From NCBI RefSeq assembly GCF_014841135.1, contig NZ_JACYTN010000004.1, positions 62,001-126,000 on the forward strand: a DNA stretch of 64,000 nt, given 5' to 3'. Below, in pieces: positions 18,260-27,321 of this stretch. Origin of the DNA: Paenibacillus arenosi. GTDB taxonomy: Bacteria > Bacillota > Bacilli > Paenibacillales > Paenibacillaceae. A model generated the notes under the pieces. That model was not told the origin of the DNA. It searched no databases and worked only from the letters and a program-made list of their open reading frames with translations. Every line of letters starts with the position of its first letter. Positions within the stretch are counted from its first letter, which is position 1. The translations under genes and the position numbers were made by a program.

Positions 18260-18901
18260 TTAAATTGGTAGATCATAGTCATTACCCGGCACGTACATAT
18301 CTCCAAGCGTACCACCTTGTATCATCGCTTCATCTCCAAGACCATGCTCATTAACCTCTAGTTGATCCACAATGGTCGCGAGCGAGAATGTACCTGTTAA
18401 CTCAACTCTACTGACACGGACGCCTGCAGCAACAAGCCTTTCTACAAGAGCTACAAATTGCGCTGGACTTAAACCCGCGCTGTTCAGCTTCTCATACGGA
18501 ACAGACGATACATGCACAGCCGCTGGCTCCGGCTCCACCGGATCGCTATGCTGCTCGGTCAACCTGAACTCATGCGGCTTAGCTTGCAAGGCAAGCGCAA
18601 GCACTTGAATAACCGAGTCCAAGCTTCCGTTTGCGTTCATACGCGCAAGCTTAGAACGCAGTAACATCCGATATACTTCATCGGTCGCTTGTCCGCGCGG
18701 CTGACCAACATTACCGCCGATATCGTCCAATGTCACACCTTCCGCCTTATCAATCGCCTTCCATTCCGACATCACACGCACCGTCTCGGCGATATCATTC
18801 ATTTGCTTCAACCACACCTCAACGAGAGCCCCAAACCGACTACTACCTTCCTTCGCAATGACTTCTGGCAGCAGCGACATAACGTCAGGCAGCTTAAACA
18901 T
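18260..18901 (-). CDS. xkdU: Baseplate protein XkdU-like (DUF2313, P2 gpI-like)
   Basis: 213 aa, close to XkdU in length. The N-terminus MFKLPDVMSLLPEVIAKEGS and the LDDIGGNVGQPRGQATDEVY stretch are typical of the DUF2313/YmfQ family. The start overlaps the end of the xkdT gene by 8 bp. In the phage family it completes the baseplate wedge between gpJ-like and fiber proteins. Confidence 0.88.
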   Translation of the reverse strand: MFKLPDVMSLLPEVIAKEGSSRFGALVEVWLKQMNDIAETVRVMSEWKAIDKAEGVTLDDIGGNVGQPRGQATDEVYRMLLRSKLARMNANGSLDSVIQVLALALQAKPHEFRLTEQHSDPVEPEPAAVHVSSVPYEKLNSAGLSPAQFVALVERLVAAGVRVSRVELTGTFSLATIVDQLEVNEHGLGDEAMIQGGTLGDMYVPGNDYDLPI

Positions 18902-20078
18902 AAGTCACCGCCACCTTCATGCGCTCCGGCGCTACACGCGCTACATGATAAAGTGGGATATCAACATTTCCAGATACAAACGGGTCTACACCACGCTTAA
19001 TTTTCAAATCCGCCACCTCTTCAACCCCTGTCACCTGCTGAACAGCTGACAACAATCGGCTGTATACGATACGAGAACCTTGTGGCAAGCCGGAATAATC
19101 CTGTTGGTCTGAACCAACCCCACCTATATACTGAGCAATTGCTGTACGAATCGCATCCGCACCTTGTACAGAAAATTGTGCATTGACAGATACGTTCACT
19201 TCTACGTGAACATCCAACATTTGCATGCGGCTAAAGCGAATCGAATGCTCGCCACCACTGACGTCTTTTACTTTGACAAGCTCATCACCATCCGTACCAA
19301 TACCAGCAGCCTTCTTATCAAAAATCGTCTTTGCAATCTGTTCAGATTGACCTCCGTACACATAAGCGCGAATCGACTTCGCTGGAATCCCTTCCGTATC
19401 TGCCTGCATCGTATCATTGACACGTACCGACGCTGAACGAACATCTGGCAGCTGCAATAGCGAAGATACGATTGCATCGATCGTTGCCGCATGGCTTCCG
19501 TCACGTGCTGCCCGTAATCGATCACGGAATTCGATATCATTCTCCCGCTCACGGCCATCTGTTGTACCCACTTCATTTGTTACCGAAGTAACTTCCTTCA
19601 CCGGATTCAACATCTCCGTAATCGAAGCTGCTAGTACATTGCCGGAGGTTCCTAATCCTACTGAAACAATAGGCACTGTCCCTTTACCTAGAGCATCGAG
19701 TGTACATGGAGCTGTTGTTGTAAACCACACTTCTGACTTCGTTCCCACATTGAATCCCGCTGGAATCGTATAGGTTGGTGTTCCTTTAAATGTAACAACA
19801 CCTGTCGCTGGTGTCTCAAGCTTGCGCTGTAATCCGTAGAATACGGCTAGCGCATCCAACTGCACGCCCGTCGCATATTGAATGTAGGACTCGTGATACA
19901 CCTGCTCAACATCTTCCCATAGTACAGATAAATGCCAAGCAAAGATTTGCATCATCATTCCGATCGGCGACGTTTCCGAGGTATTAACATCCTCACCAAG
20001 CCGAGCTGTCAGCTCACCTACCATTTCTTCATAAATATCGTTGTACGTCTTACGCTTCAAACCCGCTGCTGTTAACAT
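18894..20078 (-). CDS. xkdT: Baseplate wedge protein, BppJ family (XkdT-like)
   Basis: 394 aa. The N-terminus (TYNDIYEEMVGELTARLGED, then TSPIGMMMQIFAWHLS) and the DVRSASVRVNDT region are typical of the baseplate J-like family, equivalent to P2 gpJ and T4 gp6. It would form the iris ring of the baseplate that opens on sheath contraction. Both ends overlap neighbouring genes (xkdS by 29 bp, xkdU by 8 bp). Confidence 0.92.
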   Translation of the reverse strand: MLTAAGLKRKTYNDIYEEMVGELTARLGEDVNTSETSPIGMMMQIFAWHLSVLWEDVEQVYHESYIQYATGVQLDALAVFYGLQRKLETPATGVVTFKGTPTYTIPAGFNVGTKSEVWFTTTAPCTLDALGKGTVPIVSVGLGTSGNVLAASITEMLNPVKEVTSVTNEVGTTDGRERENDIEFRDRLRAARDGSHAATIDAIVSSLLQLPDVRSASVRVNDTMQADTEGIPAKSIRAYVYGGQSEQIAKTIFDKKAAGIGTDGDELVKVKDVSGGEHSIRFSRMQMLDVHVEVNVSVNAQFSVQGADAIRTAIAQYIGGVGSDQQDYSGLPQGSRIVYSRLLSAVQQVTGVEEVADLKIKRGVDPFVSGNVDIPLYHVARVAPERMKVAVTYV

Positions 20079-20415
20079 CGACCTCGACCTCCTCTCCTTC
20101 TATACTTGTCATGGCGACATGTATGTCAGCTGTTCGACTTGCCTTGTCATACTGAATATTAATTTCATCGACAGACGAGATACGCTCTTCATCAGCTAAC
20201 GCTTCCAATACAATTTCCCGCATTTGATCCTCATCGAATGGCTGGCCTATCAGCAGCTCATGATCAATGCCCATCTCCGGTGTAAAAAACGATTCTCCCA
20301 GCCTTGTTCCCAGTCGCACACGAACCGCTTGCGCAAGCTCTTCTCGCCCTTCCACCCATTTCACATTGCCTTGTTCCAATACAATGTCGCCTTCTTGCAG
20401 CAGCCACGTTTTCAT
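20050..20415 (-). CDS. xkdS: Baseplate protein XkdS-like (DUF2634, gp25/W-like)
   Basis: 121 aa with EELAQAVRVRLGTRLGE and a C-terminal strand pair typical of DUF2634. This is the counterpart of T4 gp25/P2 gpW, which starts sheath assembly at the baseplate. It overlaps xkdR upstream by 4 bp and xkdT downstream. Confidence 0.88.
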   Translation of the reverse strand: MKTWLLQEGDIVLEQGNVKWVEGREELAQAVRVRLGTRLGESFFTPEMGIDHELLIGQPFDEDQMREIVLEALADEERISSVDEINIQYDKASRTADIHVAMTSIEGEEVEVDVNSSGFEA

Positions 20416-20681
20416 CCGCTGCTCACCTTCCCTGCTACGACTCCACCACCACGATTAGACTCTGTAAAAACTACCAACACTCTCTGACCTGCTTCATATA
20501 CCAAGCCAGGAACCTCCACAAACGGCAGATCATATCGAATAAGTCCTTCTTCATCTTCCAATTCCACATCAGCTGTCGAACCATTCATTTGTACAATCGA
20601 TCCGAGCTGGGCAGGAGACATGCCGCCCAAACGGTGATCGAGCCAAGCTTCCAAAGCGCCAACTGTTCGATTAGCCCCCAT
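20412..20681 (-). CDS. xkdR: XkdR-like small baseplate protein (DUF2577)
   Basis: 89 aa with GAGGAGGG 7 nt before the ATG. The LGSIVQMNGSTADVELED and LVYEAGQRVLVVFTES stretches show an OB-like fold typical of DUF2577 tail proteins. It lies between the hub (XkdQ) and gp25-like genes, as in PBSX. Confidence 0.82.
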   Translation of the reverse strand: MGANRTVGALEAWLDHRLGGMSPAQLGSIVQMNGSTADVELEDEEGLIRYDLPFVEVPGLVYEAGQRVLVVFTESNRGGGVVAGKVSSG

Positions 20682-20706
20682 ATGCTTTCCCTCCTCTCAA
20701 TTCCAC

Positions 20707-21498
20707 TCATGTCACCAAATCAACCTCCGTAACGAACTGATCATTCGAAGCCTGATGCATTCCTTGTTTCACTTCATAAATGCCCTTGTAATCTTCGCTT
20801 TCCAATTTCACTTTTACACCTGCACGAAGACGGTGATTCAGCAAAGAGGTAATTTTGATTCCCTTCTTTTTTTCTCCATCTTCGAAGCGTTCGGGACTGC
20901 CAATCAAACCTGTATCCGGTGCAATAAGAATAGGAGCTTCTGCTTTCTTCTTGCCTGCTGCCTTGAAATGCAATTTCCCCTGACTGGAATACGTAGTTGA
21001 CCCACAGGCCGCAGCAACTCGGCGTATCGACTCCATCACATCTCCATTAGCAACAAAGCCTTTAGCAAACGTATAATCGTCACTCAACACCATTTGACCG
21101 CGCAAAATATGATCTTTATCCATTAAATCCTGTAAAATGACACTCGCTTTCGTCCCTGGGCGGTATGTCTGCTTAACCGGCTGCTTTTTGCGTTTTACAA
21201 CATCTTTCACTTGAAGCGTTGTAAGCCGATCAGTCTGCTCACGAGTTGTACGAATTTCCACAATTGTCCCCTGCAAAATCGTACCTATATCGTTGCCGTA
21301 CCCCGCACGTACCACAATAGGCATCTCATTGCGAAAGCTAGAAATCGTTTGCTTCGTCAAATTGTAAATTTCAATGGTCGATTCATTAGGCTCAGCATCA
21401 TCATCAAATTCTGCTCGAACGCGAATCGTCAAATCTTCACTTGTAAATTTTTTGCCGCCAATGACGACTTCCAACTTTCGTTTATACAATAACTGCAT
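20707..21498 (-). CDS. xkdQ: Tail hub protein XkdQ-like
   Basis: 263 aa from the ATG at 21498, with GGGGG 6 nt upstream; the longer frame begins at 21513. The N-terminal half (EVVIGGKKFTSEDLTIRVRA, then IVVRAGYGND) and the KVKLESEDYKGIYEVKQGMH end match XkdQ/gpD-like hub proteins of contractile tails. The hub connects the tail tube to the central spike. It overlaps the upstream plug gene. Confidence 0.87.
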   Translation of the reverse strand: MQLLYKRKLEVVIGGKKFTSEDLTIRVRAEFDDDAEPNESTIEIYNLTKQTISSFRNEMPIVVRAGYGNDIGTILQGTIVEIRTTREQTDRLTTLQVKDVVKRKKQPVKQTYRPGTKASVILQDLMDKDHILRGQMVLSDDYTFAKGFVANGDVMESIRRVAAACGSTTYSSQGKLHFKAAGKKKAEAPILIAPDTGLIGSPERFEDGEKKKGIKITSLLNHRLRAGVKVKLESEDYKGIYEVKQGMHQASNDQFVTEVDLVT

Positions 21499-21802
21499 GT
21501 TCATCCCCCACATTCAGGAATACAGAGTTGCCCAGTGTCTCCCAACTCACCAACTCTTCTGGATTGCTGCCATACGGTACGATGCTTTCCAGCGGGAAAT
21601 CAGTCGTTTCCATACTCTCGAACAAAGGCACTCCCCACACGAGCTTAACGCCCAATGCAAGCGGAGTGCCTCCTTGAGAAATATCCATTGTAAAGTAGTC
21701 ATGCTTGTTGTTATATCGCACATCGAATGTGTACGTCCTCATCCCCATATCCATGTCGAAGGAATAGGGTACTCGCTCTTTGTCGATAGTCAATATTGCC
21801 AT
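21482..21802 (-). CDS. Baseplate plug-like protein
   Basis: 106 aa from the second of two adjacent ATGs (GGAGG 6 nt upstream). It is all beta, with DVRYNNKHDYFTMDISQGG followed by PLALGVKLVWGVPLF. This pattern is seen in short proteins placed between the LysM tail protein and the hub in Xkd-type tails, named baseplate plug proteins. The function is by family position. Confidence 0.7.
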   Translation of the reverse strand: MAILTIDKERVPYSFDMDMGMRTYTFDVRYNNKHDYFTMDISQGGTPLALGVKLVWGVPLFESMETTDFPLESIVPYGSNPEELVSWETLGNSVFLNVGDEHAVIV

Positions 21803-21859
21803 CATGGACCTCCTTTCTTACATGCGGCGTGCAACAAAAAAGATGACCTAGCTTTCGCA

Positions 21860-22678
21860 TTACGCGATGCCCAGAATCATCCCTGGCTGTAAAGAACGAT
21901 ATTCAGAGTAATATCGATTGCGAGCTTTCAGAACTGTGGATGAGATCCCATACATAGCCGCTATCGTGTCCCAAGTTTCGCCGCGCTTTACTTCATGAGT
22001 AAGGACACCAACAACTGTCGGATTCGGTCCCTTATACTTCTTCGAAGGTGGCTTAGGCACTGGGGCTCCTATTGATAGCACCATTCCTTCTTCCACTTGC
22101 TTGTACTTCTTATCCCATTCTTGGACTTGAGCATACTGCTTATTCCACTCTCTCAATTGATCCGGTTTGTACCCATAATATTGGGCAATCGTCTCCCACG
22201 TCTGCCCCCTACGCACGAGATGGTTAAAAGGACTATGTGGATGCGTAACTTGCTTGCTGCCACCGTCTCCCTTCTTTTGCGTAGAGGGGTTATTAGTGGA
22301 CTTCTTCGAATTCTTCATTCGCTTTTTTGTTGCGATATGAATCTGCTTCAACGTAAGAGAAAAGCTCATTCCGTTGCTAATTGAGTTATCATGGGAAGTA
22401 CTGAAACTCGTGATAATACAGTTAGTCAACATCGTTCTACCAAAATACTGCAGCAGTTGACCTTTTTCCATTGCCTTTACGATTTGATAACGCGATTGCG
22501 GTGCTTGATCCCCAAGGAGAAGGCCCTGTAGGTTCAAAGTTACGCCTTCTCGTTGAATATGGTCGGTTATCGTACCGCCCTTTTCTACATTGTGAGTACT
22601 TACTTGTACCGAATAAGATGGTTCCTCCGATGTAACGAAAAGGGATACGCCGCCTAATTTACTCCATTGCTGTTTAAT
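21860..22678 (-). CDS. xkdP: LysM/Dit-like tail protein (XkdP position) with non-standard start
   Basis: 272 aa if read from an ATT at 22678. Residues 1-120 are a Dit-like tail domain (LGGVSLFVTSEEPSYSVQV, GRTMLTNCIITSFSTSHDNS). Two LysM modules follow, at about 145-190 (VRRGQTWETIAQYYGYKPDQ) and 225-270 (VKRGETWDTIAAMYGIS). LysM binds peptidoglycan, which suits a tail protein that crosses the wall. The first ordinary start is a TTG at 22537, 47 codons inside the Dit-like domain, and an in-frame TGA blocks any start further upstream. Between them no ATG, GTG or TTG exists. ATT at 22678 overlaps the tape measure stop codon (TATTAA), and GGAGG lies 11 nt before it. Confidence 0.8.
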   Translation of the reverse strand: MKQQWSKLGGVSLFVTSEEPSYSVQVSTHNVEKGGTITDHIQREGVTLNLQGLLLGDQAPQSRYQIVKAMEKGQLLQYFGRTMLTNCIITSFSTSHDNSISNGMSFSLTLKQIHIATKKRMKNSKKSTNNPSTQKKGDGGSKQVTHPHSPFNHLVRRGQTWETIAQYYGYKPDQLREWNKQYAQVQEWDKKYKQVEEGMVLSIGAPVPKPPSKKYKGPNPTVVGVLTHEVKRGETWDTIAAMYGISSTVLKARNRYYSEYRSLQPGMILGIA

Positions 22679-25277
22679 AAGGCATCATCCCTCCTTGTCC
22701 TTGAATCGGCGGTGCTGGTGGCTTCACACCTTGCTTAGGAACCTTTTCATCAAAATATCTTGTAAATGAGTTAAAGGATGCATCGAATTGCTGTCGCACA
22801 TTGTCCTTGATTAAATTGATCATGTCATGATCAACATACCCATTCACATTCAAGTTAATCGTCGCGTTACTTGTCGTTTGGATTGGTGAATGAATCGGAC
22901 TGGAACTTGATAAAGGTGTGGTAGACACAGGACCAATCCCTTGACGTGCAAAACCCGTATTTGTTATGCCTGTACCTAAGTTAGGAGAAAATAAGTTCCA
23001 TAGTGAATGTCTTTTTATTAAATCATCTGATATCGGAGGTTGTGTTGATTGAGACACAGATGGTGACTGAGACTCCGACATAGATTGAGCTGAAGCTTCT
23101 TCGGGCATTAAAGCTGCAGCTCCGGCTGAAAGTCCGAACAGAGCCAATGCTCCCGCAAGGGCATATGGATTGGGAGATTTAGCTAGAGACTTAGCTAATT
23201 GGTTACCACCTACTGCCACAGCTGTTAAAGCCGCTGGTCCTAAAAGTACGTCGCGTATTTTCTGCCCTAAAGCAATTTTTCCTTGATTGTTTATCAACAT
23301 AGCTTCATGATACTGCACCATGCTGTCACTATATGCGCTTGTGAATCCATTCCACTTTTCTTTTGTCCAGGTACTAACTCCATCCCAAGTTTCAGAAGCT
23401 TTATTCGCCACTGATGCTCCGAAATTGGATGCAGCAGCACTCAATTCATTCCATTTCCCCGAAACACTTTCAATAGCTGAATTGCCTACATCTGTGGCCC
23501 AGATCTTCACAGTATTAAGGTTCCCCTGAGCTATATCCCACAGAGATTTTTTTTCGGGTTCTGGCTGAGTCATTCCATCATAACCATTACTTGGTTGATC
23601 AATAACTGGGCTTGGCTTAGGATCAATTTGGCTTTGACTACCCGCATACAAGGCGGCACCTATAAATGCCATCGATGCCGTTAACAATGGCTTCGTATGA
23701 GGTCCCTGCCACCAATTATTTTTATCTTTTTTATCTACGTCTCCAGGTTTATCTCTATCCTTGCAACAACAGCAGCAACAATCTTTTCCTTTCTCTTTGT
23801 CATTGCAGTCTCCTCCACCGCCATCTTTGCCTGCTCCAGCGCCGCCATCTTCCCCACCACTATTCCCTTCCCCAGTGCCACTATTTTCATTCGTATCATT
23901 AAAACCAGGTATAATGGATGTGTAAGCATCGAATTTCCCTTTTGCAAAATCCCACATATTTTTACCGGCAGTAAAAATGGAGTCCCCTAAAATTGCAGCA
24001 CTCACCGTTGTAAAAAGCCCATCCGGTTGTTTTTGTTGTTGGAATCCTTGTAACCCTTGCGTTGCAAGGTTATAGAACATCTCCATCGGCGAAGCAAGAG
24101 ATAAAGCAAGCTCCTTTTTAGTAAGATCCATTTCATTCCCAAATTTCAAAGCTGATCCTGTCACGCCTTGAAATGGAGCTTGTGCCATATTAGTTGTCGT
24201 TACTTTATTCATTGCAATATCAGAACTTGTCTTGAGCATTGCCTGTGAATCCAAAACCATTTTACGGATGGTCTCGTTAGTAGCTTTATCTGTTCCAAAA
24301 AGTGATTCAATGTGAGCAAGCTGTTGTTTTTTGTCTTTGCCCTTGAAGTCGTCATCCATTCGAAGTAAAAGATCAGATAGACCGCCAAGGTCTTTATACT
24401 CTGCTTTTGTTTTACTTCCCGCGGAAGCTACTTCTGTCATCATTACCTGCAATGCGTTAGATACTTCCCGCTCAGAGAGTTTACCTTCAGCACTAATAAA
24501 TGCTCCCGCCACTTCTTGATAAGTAAAGCCGGCGTCTTTGGCTTTTGTCCCTACATTGTACAGGTAACCATTTAGCTCTTGAGCACCTTTTTTGGACATT
24601 ATATTTGCCTTAGTAACCATCCCACCTAATGTCGCTGGATCTACTTTATAGGCAAAACTAAGGTGATCAAGTAGGTTGCTTGAAACCGCTGAATCCAATT
24701 GATTGGCCGTAGCTATATCATTTCCAACCGTTAACATGGTTTTGGCTTCTTCATAGCCATTATTATTCATAGCCAATCCATACAACGATTTTGCCATCGA
24801 TTCTACAGTTGTATGCGGTGACCTTCTGCTTTCCTCATAAAGGAACTTGCGCAGGTCACTCGATTGCTGCTCATTGAAACCGTATCTCGCCTTAATCAGA
24901 CTTAATGTGCTTTCAAAAGACACATTTTGCAGTTGTAACTGGTTAGCGAATACGCCAAAATCAGGTTGAGTCGAAGTGGTCCATGTATGAGTATCGCTCT
25001 TTATCTCCGTCGTTATCGCCGGCGGAGTTGCAGCAGCAGGAGCTGTTGCCGCTGCAGCAGCCTTCGCAGGAGTTGAAGAACCTCCCGTTTTACTGTTACC
25101 AGTTGATACTAGGGAAGAATTTTTTGATAATGCGACATTAAGCTTTCGCAATTGAAGCTCTAAATCTTGCAACGTGTTAACTAAAATAGAAGATAGATTA
25201 AGATCCTTATCTTTCTTCTCATTCGCTAGCCTTAATTCACGATAAATATTTTTCTGCGCAGCTATTAGTTCAAGCAA
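22674..25277 (-). CDS. Tail tape measure protein
   Basis: 867 aa from a TTG at 25277 with a near-perfect AAAGGAGG 8 nt upstream; the longer frame to 25340 lies inside the preceding gene. It has an N-terminal coiled coil (residues 1-60) and a linker rich in Ala/Thr/Pro. A long helical region follows, then a Gly/Asp/Lys-rich spacer near 475-525 that holds six consecutive cysteines (C500-C505). After that come hydrophobic helices (about 530 and 700) and a C-terminal glutamine-rich end. Tape measure length sets tail length at about 0.15 nm per residue in known phages, which would suggest a tail near 130 nm (inference). Confidence 0.9.
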   Translation of the reverse strand: MLELIAAQKNIYRELRLANEKKDKDLNLSSILVNTLQDLELQLRKLNVALSKNSSLVSTGNSKTGGSSTPAKAAAAATAPAAATPPAITTEIKSDTHTWTTSTQPDFGVFANQLQLQNVSFESTLSLIKARYGFNEQQSSDLRKFLYEESRRSPHTTVESMAKSLYGLAMNNNGYEEAKTMLTVGNDIATANQLDSAVSSNLLDHLSFAYKVDPATLGGMVTKANIMSKKGAQELNGYLYNVGTKAKDAGFTYQEVAGAFISAEGKLSEREVSNALQVMMTEVASAGSKTKAEYKDLGGLSDLLLRMDDDFKGKDKKQQLAHIESLFGTDKATNETIRKMVLDSQAMLKTSSDIAMNKVTTTNMAQAPFQGVTGSALKFGNEMDLTKKELALSLASPMEMFYNLATQGLQGFQQQKQPDGLFTTVSAAILGDSIFTAGKNMWDFAKGKFDAYTSIIPGFNDTNENSGTGEGNSGGEDGGAGAGKDGGGGDCNDKEKGKDCCCCCCKDRDKPGDVDKKDKNNWWQGPHTKPLLTASMAFIGAALYAGSQSQIDPKPSPVIDQPSNGYDGMTQPEPEKKSLWDIAQGNLNTVKIWATDVGNSAIESVSGKWNELSAAASNFGASVANKASETWDGVSTWTKEKWNGFTSAYSDSMVQYHEAMLINNQGKIALGQKIRDVLLGPAALTAVAVGGNQLAKSLAKSPNPYALAGALALFGLSAGAAALMPEEASAQSMSESQSPSVSQSTQPPISDDLIKRHSLWNLFSPNLGTGITNTGFARQGIGPVSTTPLSSSSPIHSPIQTTSNATINLNVNGYVDHDMINLIKDNVRQQFDASFNSFTRYFDEKVPKQGVKPPAPPIQGQGGMMPY

Positions 25278-25278
25278 C

Positions 25279-25497
25279 TTATCCCCCTCCTTTCCCCAAC
25301 ATCCATTCGAGCGCGGCAGCAGCTTCGCATAGTTCTTCAATCGTCATGCCGCTCGCCTGCTCATAGGAAATACCGCCCCGACTGCCGATGACGACTTGCC
25401 ATAGCAGTTGACGGAGCGGATTATCGGAGATGGCTCGTTTATACGTCGGATGCTGCGGATTCCAAGGGTGTTTCGACCAGCCCCAGGAAGCGTGCAC
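25279..25497 (-). CDS. Tail assembly chaperone extension (GT-type), read by frameshift
   Basis: An open frame of 72 codons that overlaps the 3' end of the upstream chaperone gene in the +1 frame and ends 1 nt before the tape measure start. It has a GTG but no good ribosome binding site. This is the usual place of the T extension of the lambda-type G/GT chaperone pair, made by programmed frameshifting. The best slip site is CCC-T at 25468-25465. A fusion there would be 147 aa. Confidence 0.7.
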   Translation of the reverse strand: MHASWGWSKHPWNPQHPTYKRAISDNPLRQLLWQVVIGSRGGISYEQASGMTIEELCEAAAALEWMLGKGGG

Positions 25498-25723
25498 ATT
25501 CCAACCACAGCGGTGTCATCAGATCAACCTTGTCCTCAAGGCCGTCCCAAGACAAACGCGGAGATACAATCACATGGTTCAGGAAAAAGTCCATCGAGGA
25601 CTCCAGCTTCCAGCCTCCATCAGGCTTCAATGCTGTGTCATAAAGGCGCATCAAGGCGCGAGCGCCCGGATGCTGAAGTACATACTCTTCTTCTTGAACC
25701 GTAATTGTCTTTTGTTTACTCAT
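25439..25723 (-). CDS. Tail assembly chaperone (XkdN-like, G-type)
   Basis: 94 aa with MSKQKTITVQEEEYVLQHPG at the N-terminus, then a helical core (LMRLYDTALKP, MDFFLNHVIVSPRLSWD). It lies between the tail tube and tape measure genes, the fixed place of tail assembly chaperones. These proteins coat the tape measure during tube polymerisation and are not found in the final particle. Confidence 0.8.
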   Translation of the reverse strand: MSKQKTITVQEEEYVLQHPGARALMRLYDTALKPDGGWKLESSMDFFLNHVIVSPRLSWDGLEDKVDLMTPLWLECARFLGLVETPLESAASDV

Positions 25724-25755
25724 CGTTCCATGCTCCTCTCGTTAGTTAAAATGAA

Positions 25756-26160
25756 TTAAGATACGATATGTGTGTAATCCAATACTTGAATTTCAAATTC
25801 GCGGTCTTCCAGCTCAGCCGCAAATGCAGCCGCAGGCAATTTCTTAATTACCGCCTTCGTGCCGCCAATTCGCTCACGCGGTTGGTTATGAGATACTACC
25901 CAGATTGTGAATATTTTTTTGTCGCGAGCTAGACGCGTAAGCATACCAATTTGCGGAGAAGTAGACATCAACGTCAACTTCACGGAACCAAGCGGATTAT
26001 TTTTATGAGCCAAGGCTACCTCACCACGTGCACCAACATGCGCAACAGCCTGCTCTTCGTCTTTTTCACAAGACACGAATGTATTTTCACCAAAACCTGT
26101 AATATAAGTACCATTAATAATGACGTTTACCGATTTCGCATCATAAAATCCAATAGACAT
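25756..26160 (-). CDS. Tail tube protein (DUF3277-like)
   Basis: 134 aa, mostly beta: FYDAKSVNVIINGTYITGFG, EVALAHKNNPLGSVKLTLMS, and EDREFEIQVLDYTH at the end. The size, fold pattern and position right after the sheath gene fit the inner tube protein of contractile tails (the XkdM place in PBSX; the sequence resembles DUF3277). Confidence 0.87.
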   Translation of the reverse strand: MSIGFYDAKSVNVIINGTYITGFGENTFVSCEKDEEQAVAHVGARGEVALAHKNNPLGSVKLTLMSTSPQIGMLTRLARDKKIFTIWVVSHNQPRERIGGTKAVIKKLPAAAFAAELEDREFEIQVLDYTHIVS

Positions 26161-26307
26161 AGATTTGCACCATCCTTTTTATCCTTTAGTTTGAAATTTT
26201 GTAAGTAATAGAGTTGTAGCTTTATGTTGAACATGAAAATGAATATGAATATGACATAGTAAGCAACGATCAAGCGATAAGCCCGAATGGCTCAGCTGCT
26301 TCCATCA

Positions 26308-27306
26308 CTAGAAGCGAATTACACCGCTCACGCGTACTTGATGAACTGCTCCTGCCACCTCGAACCAGAACGAACCACCTTTGTATTCACGGCTTGCACG
26401 ATCCAACGGATCAACTTCATCACGAAGCAAGAACTTCGTTCCGAACAGCCCCTCACCGCTCTCATCTTCTGCAATAATGCCCATATCAAATGCCTCTAGC
26501 AGTACGTTAACAACCGTACTCTCAATTTGCGCAATACCGCTGTTCGTATATGGAACTTTGTCCGATTCATTCAACAGCTTCTGAATTTGTTCTTCCATAC
26601 GAGCACGCACGTAATCACGCGCCATGATGACATCGATGTACTCACCTGACACGGTTTTGCCTTCCGATGTACGTGGCTGGCCTTGTTTGTTCACATAGGT
26701 AATTGCACCGCCAAGATGAATATCGAGCAATTCATTGCTTGTCATTTTCAATGGAGCGATTCCTTGGCATTGCTTGAACTTCCACGTCACAGAACCAACG
26801 TCAGCGGAACCTACTGCCCCGACTAACGCCGCATCTGGGTAAGCCGCAGCATCTGTATGATAGAATACGACTGTACGTGTGTAGCCCGCTGTCTTCAACG
26901 CTTGAAGCTTCGCTTTGTCTGAAATGCGAGTCACGAAGAGACGATAATCTTCCTTTTCTAGTTCCTTCGCTAGCGCTTCTACTGTTGCAGCATCGTTTTC
27001 TGTGGACAAGAGGTAATACCAACCGCCATCCAATAGCGTACGCAAGCGAGTAACCGCATCTTCCAACTCATCGCGAGCTGCGATTGCGATTTGCGTCGGT
27101 GCATGTTCACCTTGATCGAACAACACTTTTGCCATTGCGTATTCTTTCGTTGTGTCTGCATAGTCAGCTTTTACTGCATCTAAATGCGCGTATTCTTTAT
27201 AAGCAGCACCGCCAGCTTTTTTACCAAGAATCAATGGTGTTGCAAAGGACAGGCGTCCTGTCGGCTTTTGCAGGTCAATCGTAATTTGAACGTCTTGTAA
27301 TGTCAT
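26308..27306 (-). CDS. Tail sheath protein (DUF3383-like)
   Basis: 332 aa with GAAGGAGTGA before the ATG. The N-terminus (VQITIDLQKPTGRLSFATPL) and C-terminal EYKGGSFWFEVAGAVHQVRV match short sheath proteins of the DUF3383 type, which lack the extra outer domains of the longer PBSX XkdK. The sheath contracts and drives the tube through the target envelope. The presence of sheath shows the particle is R-type (contractile) rather than F-type. Confidence 0.85.
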   Translation of the reverse strand: MTLQDVQITIDLQKPTGRLSFATPLILGKKAGGAAYKEYAHLDAVKADYADTTKEYAMAKVLFDQGEHAPTQIAIAARDELEDAVTRLRTLLDGGWYYLLSTENDAATVEALAKELEKEDYRLFVTRISDKAKLQALKTAGYTRTVVFYHTDAAAYPDAALVGAVGSADVGSVTWKFKQCQGIAPLKMTSNELLDIHLGGAITYVNKQGQPRTSEGKTVSGEYIDVIMARDYVRARMEEQIQKLLNESDKVPYTNSGIAQIESTVVNVLLEAFDMGIIAEDESGEGLFGTKFLLRDEVDPLDRASREYKGGSFWFEVAGAVHQVRVSGVIRF

Positions 27307-27321
27307 GTTTCAGTCACTCCT

